Below are positions 1 to 7,082 of a stretch of DNA of 16,942 bases, piece after piece; within the stretch, counting starts at the first letter, position 1; each line of letters begins with the position of its first letter. This DNA is from Anaerolineales bacterium. GTDB lineage: Bacteria > Chloroflexota > Anaerolineae > Anaerolineales > Villigracilaceae. The stretch lies in NCBI GenBank assembly GCA_016789485.1, contig JAEURE010000024.1:1-16942 (forward strand). Direction: 5' to 3'. Below the pieces are notes generated by a model, which ran no database searches, was not told the DNA's origin, and worked only from the letters and a program-made list of their open reading frames with translations. The position numbers and the translations under genes were made by a program.

Positions 1-242
1 ACCAACTGCAAGCCACCCTCTCGTGGATTCCCTCTGGGCGGGGCGAATCTCTTTTTGCGGCAGCAGGTGAAGGGTCCGCAGCGGAGGCGCTCACTGCCTT
101 GCTCATCCAGGCCCGCCGTGAAATCTATCACCAATATCCAAATATCACTCTCGAATTTCCGGTCAGCCAGTTCGATGACGCGATTCAAGCCGCAGGTTTC
201 AAGCCTCTGCGTACCTTGATTTGGATGCAAGCAACTTCCTGA
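1..242 (+). CDS. C-terminal part of a probable GNAT-type acetyltransferase (partial, 5' end outside window)
   Basis: An open frame enters from the left edge (first full codon at base 3) and ends at TGA 240-242, giving about 79 residues. The tail contains a helix, then a strand-like LEFPVSQFDDAIQAAGF segment and a terminal FKPLRTLIWMQ. Such a 'xGF.p.rtl.wM' ending is typical of GNAT N-acetyltransferases, where a late strand follows the acetyl-CoA-binding helix. The acetyl-CoA motif (Q/RxxGxG/A) is not in the visible part, so the family call is an inference from the tail only and the substrate cannot be stated. An unrelated protein with a similar tail remains possible. Confidence 0.45.
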   Translation, partial: QLQATLSWIPSGRGESLFAAAGEGSAAEALTALLIQARREIYHQYPNITLEFPVSQFDDAIQAAGFKPLRTLIWMQATS

Positions 243-267
243 GTTTTTTATCGTATTAGATATATAT

Positions 268-348
268 GTCATTGCAAGGAGGGTGTTCCTCCCAACGAAG
301 CAATTATCCTGTGTGTTGCTTCGCCAGTGCGTTCGCAGCGACATGAAC
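268..348. repeat. Degraded palindromic REP-like repeat
   Basis: The intergenic segment begins GTCATTGCAAGGAG. It contains a perfect inner inverted repeat, CGAAGCAA (296-303) and TTGCTTCG (316-323), with a 12-base loop. It then continues through GTTCGCAGCGACATG, an imperfect counterpart of the left end. The arrangement (GTCATTGC, inner CGAAGCAA, TTGCTTCG, closing GC-rich arm) matches from memory a palindromic intergenic repeat common in Chloroflexota and some other genomes. This copy is diverged: the outer arms no longer pair cleanly. It sits just before the ribosome binding site of the next gene, so it would lie in that gene's leader. Confidence 0.5.
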
Positions 349-365
349 TCAAAAAAGGAGTACGA

Positions 366-743
366 ATGACAAAATTTATCATCCGCTGGGCGATTAATGC
401 AGTAGCTTTGTATGTGGCTGTGCTCGTCGTCCCTGGTATCAAATACTTCGGCGAATGGACGGGCATCCTCTGGGTGGCGCTCATCTTTGGTTTGCTCAAT
501 GCCTTGGTGCGTCCCTTGCTCAAGTTTCTCACCTGTCCGCTCATCTTTCTCACGCTCGGGCTGTTCACCATCGTTGTCAACACCTTGATGTTGATGTTGA
601 CCAGCAGTGTTGGTCAATCCTTCGGTCTTGCCTTCACCGTGGATGGTTTCTGGCAGGCTCTGCTCGGAAGTCTGGTTATCAGCTTCGTCAGCGTTGTCAT
701 GACTCTCATTCTGCGCGATGAATTGAAGGGCAGGAAGAAGTAG
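366..743 (+). CDS. Small four-helix membrane protein, phage holin family 4-type superfamily
   Basis: This 125-residue, very hydrophobic protein has four predicted transmembrane segments (about residues 4-22, 27-50, 54-78 and 88-115). It ends in a short basic cytoplasmic tail, RDELKGRKK. The pattern VVPGI near residue 22, then GLLNALVRPLL and the PL-F-TLGLFT-VVN segment, is characteristic of the widespread bacterial family usually labelled 'phage holin family protein' (PF04020-like). Most members are chromosomal and of unknown function, and nothing here suggests a prophage. ATG 366 is chosen because AAGGAG (355-360) sits five bases upstream; an in-frame ATG at 327 lies inside the upstream repeat and lacks such a site. 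A perfect terminator follows 12 bases after the stop, so it is probably transcribed alone or with the upstream gene. Confidence 0.85.
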   Translation: MTKFIIRWAINAVALYVAVLVVPGIKYFGEWTGILWVALIFGLLNALVRPLLKFLTCPLIFLTLGLFTIVVNTLMLMLTSSVGQSFGLAFTVDGFWQALLGSLVISFVSVVMTLILRDELKGRKK

Positions 744-754
744 GGTTTCTAAAC

Positions 755-799
755 AAAATAAAAAGGTTGTCACCGTTACGGTGACAACCTTTTTATTTT
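755..799. terminator. Perfect bidirectional intrinsic terminator between convergent genes
   Basis: A 21-bp perfect inverted repeat (755-775 and 779-799) surrounds a TTA loop. The core is GGTTGTCACCG/CGGTGACAACC and the flanks are AAAATAAAAA/TTTTTATTTT, so a U-rich tract follows the GC-rich stem on both strands. It lies between the plus-strand holin-like gene and the end of the minus-strand membrane protein gene, and can serve both. Confidence 0.93.
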
Positions 800-810
800 C
801 ATATGAAACT

Positions 811-2457
811 TTATCGCGTATGCAGGAAGGCTATTGTCAGCATAAACAGAATCAACCTGGTGTTATTGATCAACATCAAACTGATAAAGCCAAGCAGCGA
901 AAATTGAAACCATCTTTTTCCAGAAAATTCCTTCCATGCCAGCGCCAGAAAGAGCAGGATTGCATACGTCCAGTTGGCGGAATATAAAAACACATCCTTG
1001 CCATATTGCAGGTGCAGCGCGAAATAGAACAGGATGGTTAGAATAAAAGTTAAGGGGAACCAGATATCCTGTTTGCGTATGTTTTTCAGGAAGAGCAGTC
1101 CTCCCAACAGCACGAACCCAAGCCAGAGATAGGCAACCCCTGTTTCGAACCAACCCTCATACTGTCCAATTTGCATGGGTGCTTTTCGAATGGAGGCGCG
1201 GAACATCCATACCTTCAGGATGGGGGGATATTCCTTGAGCAGCAACGGTTCAGGAGCGACGAAACTGCTCATCACCATCACACGGCTCAGATAATTAGCG
1301 CGCTGATAGTTGGCAGGAAAGACATTTTTCTCCTCCCAACCCAGGGCGGAAAAATCCCAAAAATAAGGACTGACATTGGGGTAAACGTAATTATGCAGCA
1401 GGCTTAACGGAAAGACCAGCACGGAGACAATCGCTCCGTAGATGATCCATTGTTTGATATTGCGTTTTATAAGGATGTGCGCGATGACTGTCTGTGCAAA
1501 ATTGGAAATGGTGATTCCAAAGGCGGCTATGCCTGTGATCACCAGCGCATACATTGGCTTGTCCTTCAACAAAAGAATGATAAAGATCAGCGCCGCTGCC
1601 CCAAGAAAAACATAGGTCTCAATGAGTGAGCCAAATACCAGTTGAGAGGTTGATCCGCCAAACAGTGCCCCGATCAACGTGGCGTACAGCGAGTTATGCG
1701 TTGTTTCCCTCACAAAGTACCAGACCAGAAAAACGGAAAGCGCACCTGTCAATGCCACCAGGACGAAGGTAGCATAGAGTGTATCTCCCGCCAAAAATAA
1801 TGAGATCAGCCTGACAAAGGGGCGAATGAAAAGGACGAGAGGATGAACAGGACGCTCGAAATAATCCCGATAGTTTTCTGTCGCAAAACGTGTTCGCCAA
1901 AGCAAGGCATCTGTATCGAAGAAAAGATCATCATAGTTAAAAAGAGGCTGGTTGAATATGGAAGCGACCAAAAGGTAAACAGCAAAGAAAAAAGCTGCAA
2001 TCAGCAGTCCGCCCAGATGATTGTCCACAAATAAAAAGAAGCGGCTGTTTTTGTATCCTTTTTTTTGCATGTAATCAGCGACTCGCAGCGCAGAAGGAAA
2101 TGCCGCCGCAAGGCCGATGGACAAATATGCCAGCCACCCGGGTTTGATCAAAAAGATGGATCTGTCGAACACGTTGGGGAATCTCAATGCCATATTGACA
2201 AGGATGCCAAGAAATACCGCCAGCGCCAGCGCCAGCAAGGCATAGATTGTCATGTCTATTGGCTTGGATTTGTATGTACGTTGCAGTCTACCCAGCAGGT
2301 ATGAACCGAAGAGACTCATTACGGAATGAATGACAACTGCGGCTAGTGCGAATCCGACCCCTGATGTGTAAAAATTGCTCAAAAACCCCAGGATAAAATA
2401 GCTAAATGGAATGCCAAGCAGCCAGGCAAGGGTGAATCGTTTGTTTATCTGTGACAC
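811..2457 (-). CDS. Polytopic membrane protein, GT-C glycosyltransferase-like (shorter paralog)
   Basis: This 548-residue protein has about 12 hydrophobic segments. A loop near residues 171-183 reads PLFNYDDLFFDTD, followed by RPVHP at 202-206. An acidic loop after an early membrane span is the hallmark of GT-C glycosyltransferases, which use polyprenyl-phosphate-linked sugars, but no sequence family can be named with certainty. It is a clear paralog of the gene at 2638-4668: shared features include the DDxFFDxD loop, R-x-VHP, an L-YGK-FLYSANWTYA segment near the C terminus, and LMINN. Its start aligns with about residue 132 of the paralog, so it lacks that protein's N-terminal membrane module. 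The start codon is GTG, with AAGGA about 10 bases upstream; no better alternative is visible. The substrate is unknown. Confidence 0.8.
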   Translation of the reverse strand: MSQINKRFTLAWLLGIPFSYFILGFLSNFYTSGVGFALAAVVIHSVMSLFGSYLLGRLQRTYKSKPIDMTIYALLALALAVFLGILVNMALRFPNVFDRSIFLIKPGWLAYLSIGLAAAFPSALRVADYMQKKGYKNSRFFLFVDNHLGGLLIAAFFFAVYLLVASIFNQPLFNYDDLFFDTDALLWRTRFATENYRDYFERPVHPLVLFIRPFVRLISLFLAGDTLYATFVLVALTGALSVFLVWYFVRETTHNSLYATLIGALFGGSTSQLVFGSLIETYVFLGAAALIFIILLLKDKPMYALVITGIAAFGITISNFAQTVIAHILIKRNIKQWIIYGAIVSVLVFPLSLLHNYVYPNVSPYFWDFSALGWEEKNVFPANYQRANYLSRVMVMSSFVAPEPLLLKEYPPILKVWMFRASIRKAPMQIGQYEGWFETGVAYLWLGFVLLGGLLFLKNIRKQDIWFPLTFILTILFYFALHLQYGKDVFLYSANWTYAILLFLALAWKEFSGKRWFQFSLLGFISLMLINNTRLILFMLTIAFLHTR

Positions 2458-2599
2458 AATAGCAGCGTCCTTATGGTTTTATGAAATTGGGCAAGTCAAG
2501 GTTGTGTAGTTTATGTTTGTCACATGCCCACAGTTATCAAATTCTATCATGGATGGAATAGAGGCTTTTTGGCGTGAATTTCCAAACAATATGCGGAAA

Positions 2600-2639
2600 A
2601 GCCCAATTGCTGTAACTTTTTAAGAGTGTGGCTTGGGCT
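2600..2639 (-). terminator. Possible intrinsic terminator of the larger GT-C-like gene
   Basis: On the minus strand AGCCCAA (2639-2633) pairs with TTGGGCT (2606-2600) and is followed by TTTT. The loop is long (26 bases) and the stem starts inside the stop codon region of the gene that ends at 2638, so termination strength is uncertain. Confidence 0.35.
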
Positions 2640-4668
2640 ATTCAGGGGAAAGTACATAAAAAATTGTATCGAACAACCAACCGTTATTGATCATTAAGAG
2701 ATAGATAAAGATCAATAAAACGATTTGAAGCCACCTGTGTTTTGAAAGTCCCTGTAATGCCAGCCCCAGCAGGAGAATCAATGCGTATGTCCAATTGGCG
2801 GAGTATAGAAATAACTCCTTGCCATATCTCAGGTGCAGTCCCATATTCAACACCATGGTGCCGATCAATGCCAGAGATAATCGGTTGGTTTTGTACTCCC
2901 TGAACTTTATGATGAAAACAGCGATGCCTGCCACGATCAGTCCCAGCCAGAACCATGCGGTAAATGTCTGCAGGGGTGTATCATACAGGCTGAGCGCGTT
3001 GATCTCCGGCTTGAAAAACCTGAACTGTGTAAATGGAATATCACCAGTATATAAGATCGGGGTTGGCGCGACTACATTACTAAAGAGGAATGCCCTGACA
3101 AGCGCCTGCCCCCGAAGCGCATTGAGGGGAAAGAAATTTCTTTCTTCCGCAAGCAACGCAGACGGGATAAAGAAAAATGGATGAGCGTCGGGAAAGAAAA
3201 GGTTGTTCAATAAGCTGAGTTGGACAAGTAATATCAGAACCGTAGCAACGTACTGCAGCATTAACTTAAGGTTGAGCTTTGTCGTAAAAAGAGCCAATGC
3301 ATTTTGTGCAAAATTAGAGTGCGTAATGCCAACGACAGGCAGACTTGCCAATACTAAAGTGGAAAGAGGTCTGTCTTCGAGTAAAAACAAAAAGAATAAC
3401 AGGAGGCTGGCTGCCAGAAATATATAAGATTCGATCAGCGCCCCAAATATGAGATGCGAGGCAGAGAAGCCAAGAATGGATGAGGTTAAAGAGGCATAAA
3501 CTAAGTTCCCAGTGACTGTATAAATGAATTTCCATGCAAGGAATATACAGGACGCGCCACCAAGCGCGACCACAACATATGCGCCAAATAATTTGTCGCC
3601 ACGAAGAAACATGGCAATGAAATCTACCGGAGGTTTGAGGAGCAATAATACAAATGGGTGTACGGATCTCCAATAGTAGTCCTGCCAGTTGTCTGTGGTC
3701 AAGCGAAGTTTCCAATTCATGCCGTCTGCATCAAAAAAGATATCGTCCACATCGAAGATCGGGTGATTAAGTGCAGTTGCGATCACGAGATAGAGGGCAA
3801 AAAATGCAAGAGCGATTGCCAGTCCCGTTAAATTTTCATCGATAAATTTGTAGAACCTAGTCCGTTTGAATTTCTCTCGAAATCCGAACGATTCGAGTTT
3901 GAGAAGAATCCATGCCTGCCAGGGGATGAAAAACACGCTTGTTGCTCCAACGAGAGGCAGCAAATGTGTTTTTAGTAAAAAATATTCCGGGATAAAGAAC
4001 TCAGGCGCTTCCGAACCATACTGGAAAAATCTTTGTATGAAAATAGCTATTGCAAGGAGTAAGCCAAGCAGGAGCACAAAATCAAATTTGTTCTTTTTTG
4101 CGAAATTCCCAAGCCTGTTTACTAGAAAATACATGGATGTTCCGATGGCAATATGGACAGCCAGAGCAATAAATGAAATTTCGATATAACTACTGTAAAA
4201 AGAATCTAGAAAACCTGTAATAATAAAAACGAATGCGATTGAGAACGCCCATCCTGTAAGCAACCGGGGGAGATTTTTCGCTTCAATCGTTTTTTGGAGA
4301 GCGATGGCTGTAGGAGAACTTCCTGTGAGGAAAATCGCTAAGAGGGAGATGAATATAGATGCGGAAAATAAAATGGGGGCGGTGAATACTGAGAAAGTGA
4401 TAATAAAAGCAGAAAACAGGGCGAAGAACACAAGCATTGCTCTTGTGGAGATGGAAACCTGAAAAAAAATCCTCTTCCAAAACGGGATTAAATAATAGGT
4501 GCATATAGCCACTGAGACAGATGGGATAACGAATAGAAAGAATCTGTCTGTGACGGAGTAATTGCTTTCATTGAGATAATTAAAAGTGAGGGGAAATGCT
4601 GTTGCCGCCCCGACTACAACACTCATGAGAATTTGCTGGATCTTTGAGGGAAAACGATTTGTTGTCAT
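2638..4668 (-). CDS. Large polytopic membrane protein, GT-C glycosyltransferase-like (longer paralog)
   Basis: This protein has 676 residues from ATG 4668; a TTG at 4683 would add five residues, and neither start has a good ribosome binding site. It has about 15 hydrophobic segments. Residues 1-130 form an extra membrane module absent from the neighbour at 811-2457. From about residue 132 on the two align throughout. The presumed catalytic-type loop is FDVDDIFFDAD at 305-315, followed by RSVHP at 334-338. The C-terminal half has LHLRYGKELFLYSANWTYA and LLMINN, both shared with the paralog. The tandem arrangement in the same orientation, 180 bases apart, indicates duplication followed by gain or loss of the N-terminal module. 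A role in transferring sugars from a lipid carrier across the membrane is an inference from topology and the acidic loop; it could also be a polymerase or flippase-like envelope protein. Confidence 0.8.
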   Translation of the reverse strand: MTTNRFPSKIQQILMSVVVGAATAFPLTFNYLNESNYSVTDRFFLFVIPSVSVAICTYYLIPFWKRIFFQVSISTRAMLVFFALFSAFIITFSVFTAPILFSASIFISLLAIFLTGSSPTAIALQKTIEAKNLPRLLTGWAFSIAFVFIITGFLDSFYSSYIEISFIALAVHIAIGTSMYFLVNRLGNFAKKNKFDFVLLLGLLLAIAIFIQRFFQYGSEAPEFFIPEYFLLKTHLLPLVGATSVFFIPWQAWILLKLESFGFREKFKRTRFYKFIDENLTGLAIALAFFALYLVIATALNHPIFDVDDIFFDADGMNWKLRLTTDNWQDYYWRSVHPFVLLLLKPPVDFIAMFLRGDKLFGAYVVVALGGASCIFLAWKFIYTVTGNLVYASLTSSILGFSASHLIFGALIESYIFLAASLLLFFLFLLEDRPLSTLVLASLPVVGITHSNFAQNALALFTTKLNLKLMLQYVATVLILLVQLSLLNNLFFPDAHPFFFIPSALLAEERNFFPLNALRGQALVRAFLFSNVVAPTPILYTGDIPFTQFRFFKPEINALSLYDTPLQTFTAWFWLGLIVAGIAVFIIKFREYKTNRLSLALIGTMVLNMGLHLRYGKELFLYSANWTYALILLLGLALQGLSKHRWLQIVLLIFIYLLMINNGWLFDTIFYVLSPE

Positions 4669-4698
4669 TGAAGCATATTTCAATCGTGGAGAGGCAGG

Positions 4699-4773
4699 CT
4701 AGACAGCAGAGCTGATCGCGAAAGCAATTGCCAGACTGAAAGCCGCCCTGAATATCAATTGAAATAATTTCAT
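4699..4773 (-). CDS. Possible 24-residue hydrophobic peptide
   Basis: A short frame, ATG 4773 to TAG 4699, encodes a peptide starting MKLFQLIFRAAFSLAIAF and ending in AISSAV. It has a basic start and one hydrophobic helix, like a single-span micropeptide or a bare signal sequence. GGAG lies about 10 bases upstream. It begins just after the hairpin at 4800-4827 and ends 30 bases before the start of the larger GT-C-like gene, so it could be a leader peptide or a small membrane subunit. It may equally be chance; length alone gives little support. Confidence 0.3.
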   Translation of the reverse strand: MKLFQLIFRAAFSLAIAFAISSAV

Positions 4774-4799
4774 TCTAAGGAATCTCCGGAATGTTTTAA

Positions 4800-4827
4800 T
4801 GGGAGTCCTGTGTGTTGAAGACTCCCA
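4800..4827 (-). terminator. Hairpin after the 60-residue orphan gene
   Basis: TGGGAGTC (4800-4807) pairs with GACTCCCA (4820-4827), an 8-bp stem with a 12-base loop. It lies 16 bases past the stop of the gene at 4844-5026. On the minus strand it is followed by TTAAAACATT, a weak U tract, so it may terminate inefficiently and allow read-through into the downstream genes. Confidence 0.5.
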
Positions 4828-4843
4828 TATTTGCTGCAGATTA

Positions 4844-5026
4844 TTACTTGAGTTCCTTGACGAGCTGCAGGAACTCCACCCATTCCTCCTGAAAGAAATG
4901 TACGGTGACGTTGTTCAATTCAATATGATAGGTGATTTCACCATCGGGTTCTTCGGCTTTCCATGCGAGGAAGTTCTCAGTCTCTGCGATGGTGCCAGTA
5001 CGGGGTTCGTTGCTATTGTTGCTCAT
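4844..5026 (-). CDS. Small acidic protein of unknown function (60 aa)
   Basis: This gene encodes a soluble 60-residue protein starting MSNNSNEPRTGT. The core reads ENFLAWKAEEPDGEITYHI, then NNVTVHFFQEEWVEFLQLV and a lysine-rich end. The predicted fold is two or three beta strands followed by a helix; there are no cysteines and no membrane span. ATG 5026 is chosen because AAGGAG lies at 5038-5033, six bases upstream; extending to 5062 would place that site inside the gene. It starts 49 bases after the AI-2E transporter stop and is probably co-transcribed with it. I do not recognise a characterised family. Confidence 0.72.
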   Translation of the reverse strand: MSNNSNEPRTGTIAETENFLAWKAEEPDGEITYHIELNNVTVHFFQEEWVEFLQLVKELK

Positions 5027-5075
5027 GATATTCTCCTTGGGTGGATATGATTTTAAAAACAATGACGCGGGAAGG

Positions 5076-6290
5076 TTATTTTTCTTTTTTGAGTTTCGAG
5101 CCGAGGTTTCGCAGGAAGCGTCTGATCGTGACGAAGAGACGCGACCCGGGTGCAGGAAGCGGTTGATGCAGTTCCGCTTCAGGCCATGGATTCAAATCCA
5201 GCATTTTCCGCATGGTGTATTTCCACAATAAGGCGGCGGTGGCGAGAATGGGAGCAGCAACAACCACACCGAGAATACCAAACAGATTGGCGGCGATGAT
5301 GGCGGCAACGAGGACGGCGGCTGGATGGACTTTGAGCGCGTCTGAAAGAATGCGCGGCGAAACGATATTATCAAAGATTTGGTCGATCACCAGCGCTATG
5401 ATTAGAACAAGCAGTGTGTAATAAAAGGGGGAAAGGCCAAAAAGTTTGTAGACTTGAAAGTAGGAAACAAGGACAAGGACGATCCAGTTGATGGCCGGAC
5501 CGACGTAGGGTACAAAGCGTGCAAGCCCGGCCAGGAATGCGAGACTGATGGCGTAGTGTACACCTAGAACACTTAATACAATGGTGTAGACGATGACAGT
5601 GAGAAAGAAAATGATAATCTGTCCGCGCAGGAAGGCATTCCAGACGCGCCCGAGCTCACGGTTGAGACGGGCGAGGTCTTCCGTGTAGCCGGGAATGTCA
5701 ACTGTGATGATGCGGTTGCGGAGTCCGCCGCTTTCTGTAAGCACAAAATAAGAGACGAGAATGACGAACAAAGTCCAACCGAGGAAGTTTGCTGCACTGC
5801 CTGCCACAGTCCCCAGCAATGTGCCGGTGCGGCTTAACAGCGGCTGTACCATGCCCAAGACCTGACTGCTTAGGTCCTGCAAATCCAATGCGCTGAAATC
5901 CAGTTTGAATGGACCAAGTTGATAGACCTGTCCCGAAATATTTTCGATGAGCTTTGGGAGGGTCTTGAGCGCATCTTGCAGGATGATGACCAGGCTTTGG
6001 ATTTGTTGCACCAGCCCCACGCCTCCGAGCGTGAGCAGTCCGAGCAGGAGGATAATAATGAATATATAGATGATGCCAACAGATACATTCCAGGAGAAGT
6101 GAAGCTTTCGTTGTAAGAAGTCAGCGATGGGATGAAATAAATAAGCAAATACAAGCGCGATCAGAAGCGGGCTGATGATAAACTGGAATTTGACAAGCAA
6201 TGCGCCGACGATTACAACGATTGTGAGAGCAACAACCAGTTTTGTGTTTGTGCCCCAGGAAGGGGAGGTTGGGTTATGTGACTGTGTCAT
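5076..6290 (-). CDS. AI-2E family transporter (UPF0118/PerM type)
   Basis: A 404-residue inner-membrane protein with about eight spans. The N terminus has two adjacent helices (about 16-54) and the diagnostic VFAYLFHPIADFLQRK segment. The middle has a soluble segment rich in leucine (about 95-150). The C-terminal half has the conserved FVPYVGPAINW motif, then DNIVSPRILSDALKVHPA and the glycine-rich last pair of helices. These are the hallmarks of PF01594. Family members have been linked to export of autoinducer-2, to Na+/H+ exchange and to other small-molecule efflux, so the substrate here cannot be assigned. The last 40 residues form a charged cytoplasmic tail ending KLKKEK. A strong terminator separates it from the upstream FHA gene, so it has its own promoter. 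Confidence 0.92.
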   Translation of the reverse strand: MTQSHNPTSPSWGTNTKLVVALTIVVIVGALLVKFQFIISPLLIALVFAYLFHPIADFLQRKLHFSWNVSVGIIYIFIIILLLGLLTLGGVGLVQQIQSLVIILQDALKTLPKLIENISGQVYQLGPFKLDFSALDLQDLSSQVLGMVQPLLSRTGTLLGTVAGSAANFLGWTLFVILVSYFVLTESGGLRNRIITVDIPGYTEDLARLNRELGRVWNAFLRGQIIIFFLTVIVYTIVLSVLGVHYAISLAFLAGLARFVPYVGPAINWIVLVLVSYFQVYKLFGLSPFYYTLLVLIIALVIDQIFDNIVSPRILSDALKVHPAAVLVAAIIAANLFGILGVVVAAPILATAALLWKYTMRKMLDLNPWPEAELHQPLPAPGSRLFVTIRRFLRNLGSKLKKEK

Positions 6291-6313
6291 AAGGTTTCAT
6301 CCAAATAATAAAA

Positions 6314-6338
6314 ACCAGTTTTTGGGATGTGAACTGGT
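6314..6338 (-). promoter_or_regulatory. Leader hairpin upstream of the AI-2E transporter
   Basis: ACCAGTT (minus 6338-6332) pairs with AACTGGT (6320-6314) around an 11-base loop and is followed by TTTTATTATT. It would fall at the extreme 5' end of a transcript from the promoter proposed at 6346-6373. It could act as a weak attenuator or an mRNA-stabilising element. A seven-pair stem may also occur by chance. Confidence 0.25.
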
Positions 6339-6345
6339 CAAGTTC

Positions 6346-6373
6346 ATTTTATCAAAGATGGATGATTTTACAA
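6346..6373 (-). promoter_or_regulatory. Candidate sigma-70-type promoter for the AI-2E transporter
   Basis: On the minus strand TTGTAA (6373-6368) and TAAAAT (6351-6346) are separated by 16 bases. The -35 matches the consensus at four of six positions and the -10 at five of six. It lies just after the upstream operon's terminator and 56 bases before the start codon. Confidence 0.45.
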
Positions 6374-6400
6374 CATTAATGGCTGCCGCGCGAATAGGAT

Positions 6401-6436
6401 AAAAAAACACCCCGCGAATCAATTCGCGGGGTGTTT
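6401..6436 (-). terminator. Strong intrinsic terminator of the signalling operon
   Basis: A perfect 15-bp stem (6405-6419 with 6422-6436, two-base loop CA) has a core of CACCCCGCGAAT and is followed on the minus strand by seven T residues (6407-6401). It lies 14 bases after the stop of the FHA gene. Confidence 0.95.
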
Positions 6437-6449
6437 GGCTCAGCGTCGA

Positions 6450-7013
6450 TTAACAACCGGACAGGAAGGGGAAGAAAACGCACCAGCGGAACGTCGCGTC
6501 AACCCACCAGAAGAAGCTGATACAAAGACAAATAAAAAGGAACACGCCGACGCCTATGAAGATTGCGGTCATGTTGGTCTTTTTTCCTGTAGTTGGAAGG
6601 GGGGTATAGCCAGGGGCCGGGTTGGATGCATATACAGGAGTGGACTGTTGGACGGGAGGCGGTTCCACGCGGGCTGATTTACGCGACACAGCTACCGTGG
6701 CACCGGGATCCATATTGATGGCATCATACATCAGGACGATTTGTTCGCCGAGGGAGACTACGTCTCCAGCTTTCAATACAACAGGTCCAGCGAGGCGCTG
6801 CCCATTAACAAAAGTACCGTTGGTGGAGCCGAGGTCTTCAATCACATATTTCCCACCTTGGAATGAAAGGCGTGAATGTTTGCGCGAGACTTCTGCATCG
6901 TTGATCGCAACGCCGTTGGATGAATCCCGACCAATGGTGAGTTGATCCCCATCCAGTGGGAAGGTTACCCCGGGAGTAGGTCCCGATCTCATAACGAATT
7001 GGAATTGTGCCAT
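6450..7013 (-). CDS. FHA-domain protein with C-terminal membrane anchor
   Basis: This 187-residue protein has an FHA domain at about residues 4-98. It shows the conserved phosphothreonine-binding elements: GR at 28-29, SRKHSRL at 43-49, and GSTNGTFVNGQRL at 62-74. A proline-rich linker (about 115-145) leads to one strongly hydrophobic segment (about 149-171), then a short Trp/Phe/Cys-rich end. FHA domains bind phosphothreonine peptides, usually made by Ser/Thr kinases; no such kinase is in this window. The membrane anchor would place the domain on the cytoplasmic face. The start has an excellent GGAGG site six bases upstream. It is the last gene of the operon, 69 bases after the histidine kinase, and is followed directly by a strong terminator. 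Confidence 0.92.
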   Translation of the reverse strand: MAQFQFVMRSGPTPGVTFPLDGDQLTIGRDSSNGVAINDAEVSRKHSRLSFQGGKYVIEDLGSTNGTFVNGQRLAGPVVLKAGDVVSLGEQIVLMYDAINMDPGATVAVSRKSARVEPPPVQQSTPVYASNPAPGYTPLPTTGKKTNMTAIFIGVGVFLFICLCISFFWWVDATFRWCVFFPFLSGC

Positions 7014-7082
7014 CTTCTTCCTCCAAAATATAATTTCAAAATAGTCGTGTTTAGTTTACAGTTTTCGGGGTGAAAAGTCAAA

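Noticed and set aside
366..743. Prophage remnant suggested by the holin-family name
   Set aside because: No endolysin, structural phage gene, integrase or attachment site is nearby, and this family is mostly chromosomal despite its name.
2458..2599. Promoter for the shorter GT-C-like gene (TTGACT and nearby AT-rich segments on the minus strand)
   Set aside because: A TTGACT hexamer exists, but no matching -10 lies at 16-18 bases, so I do not list it as a feature. The rest of the spacer shows nothing recognisable.
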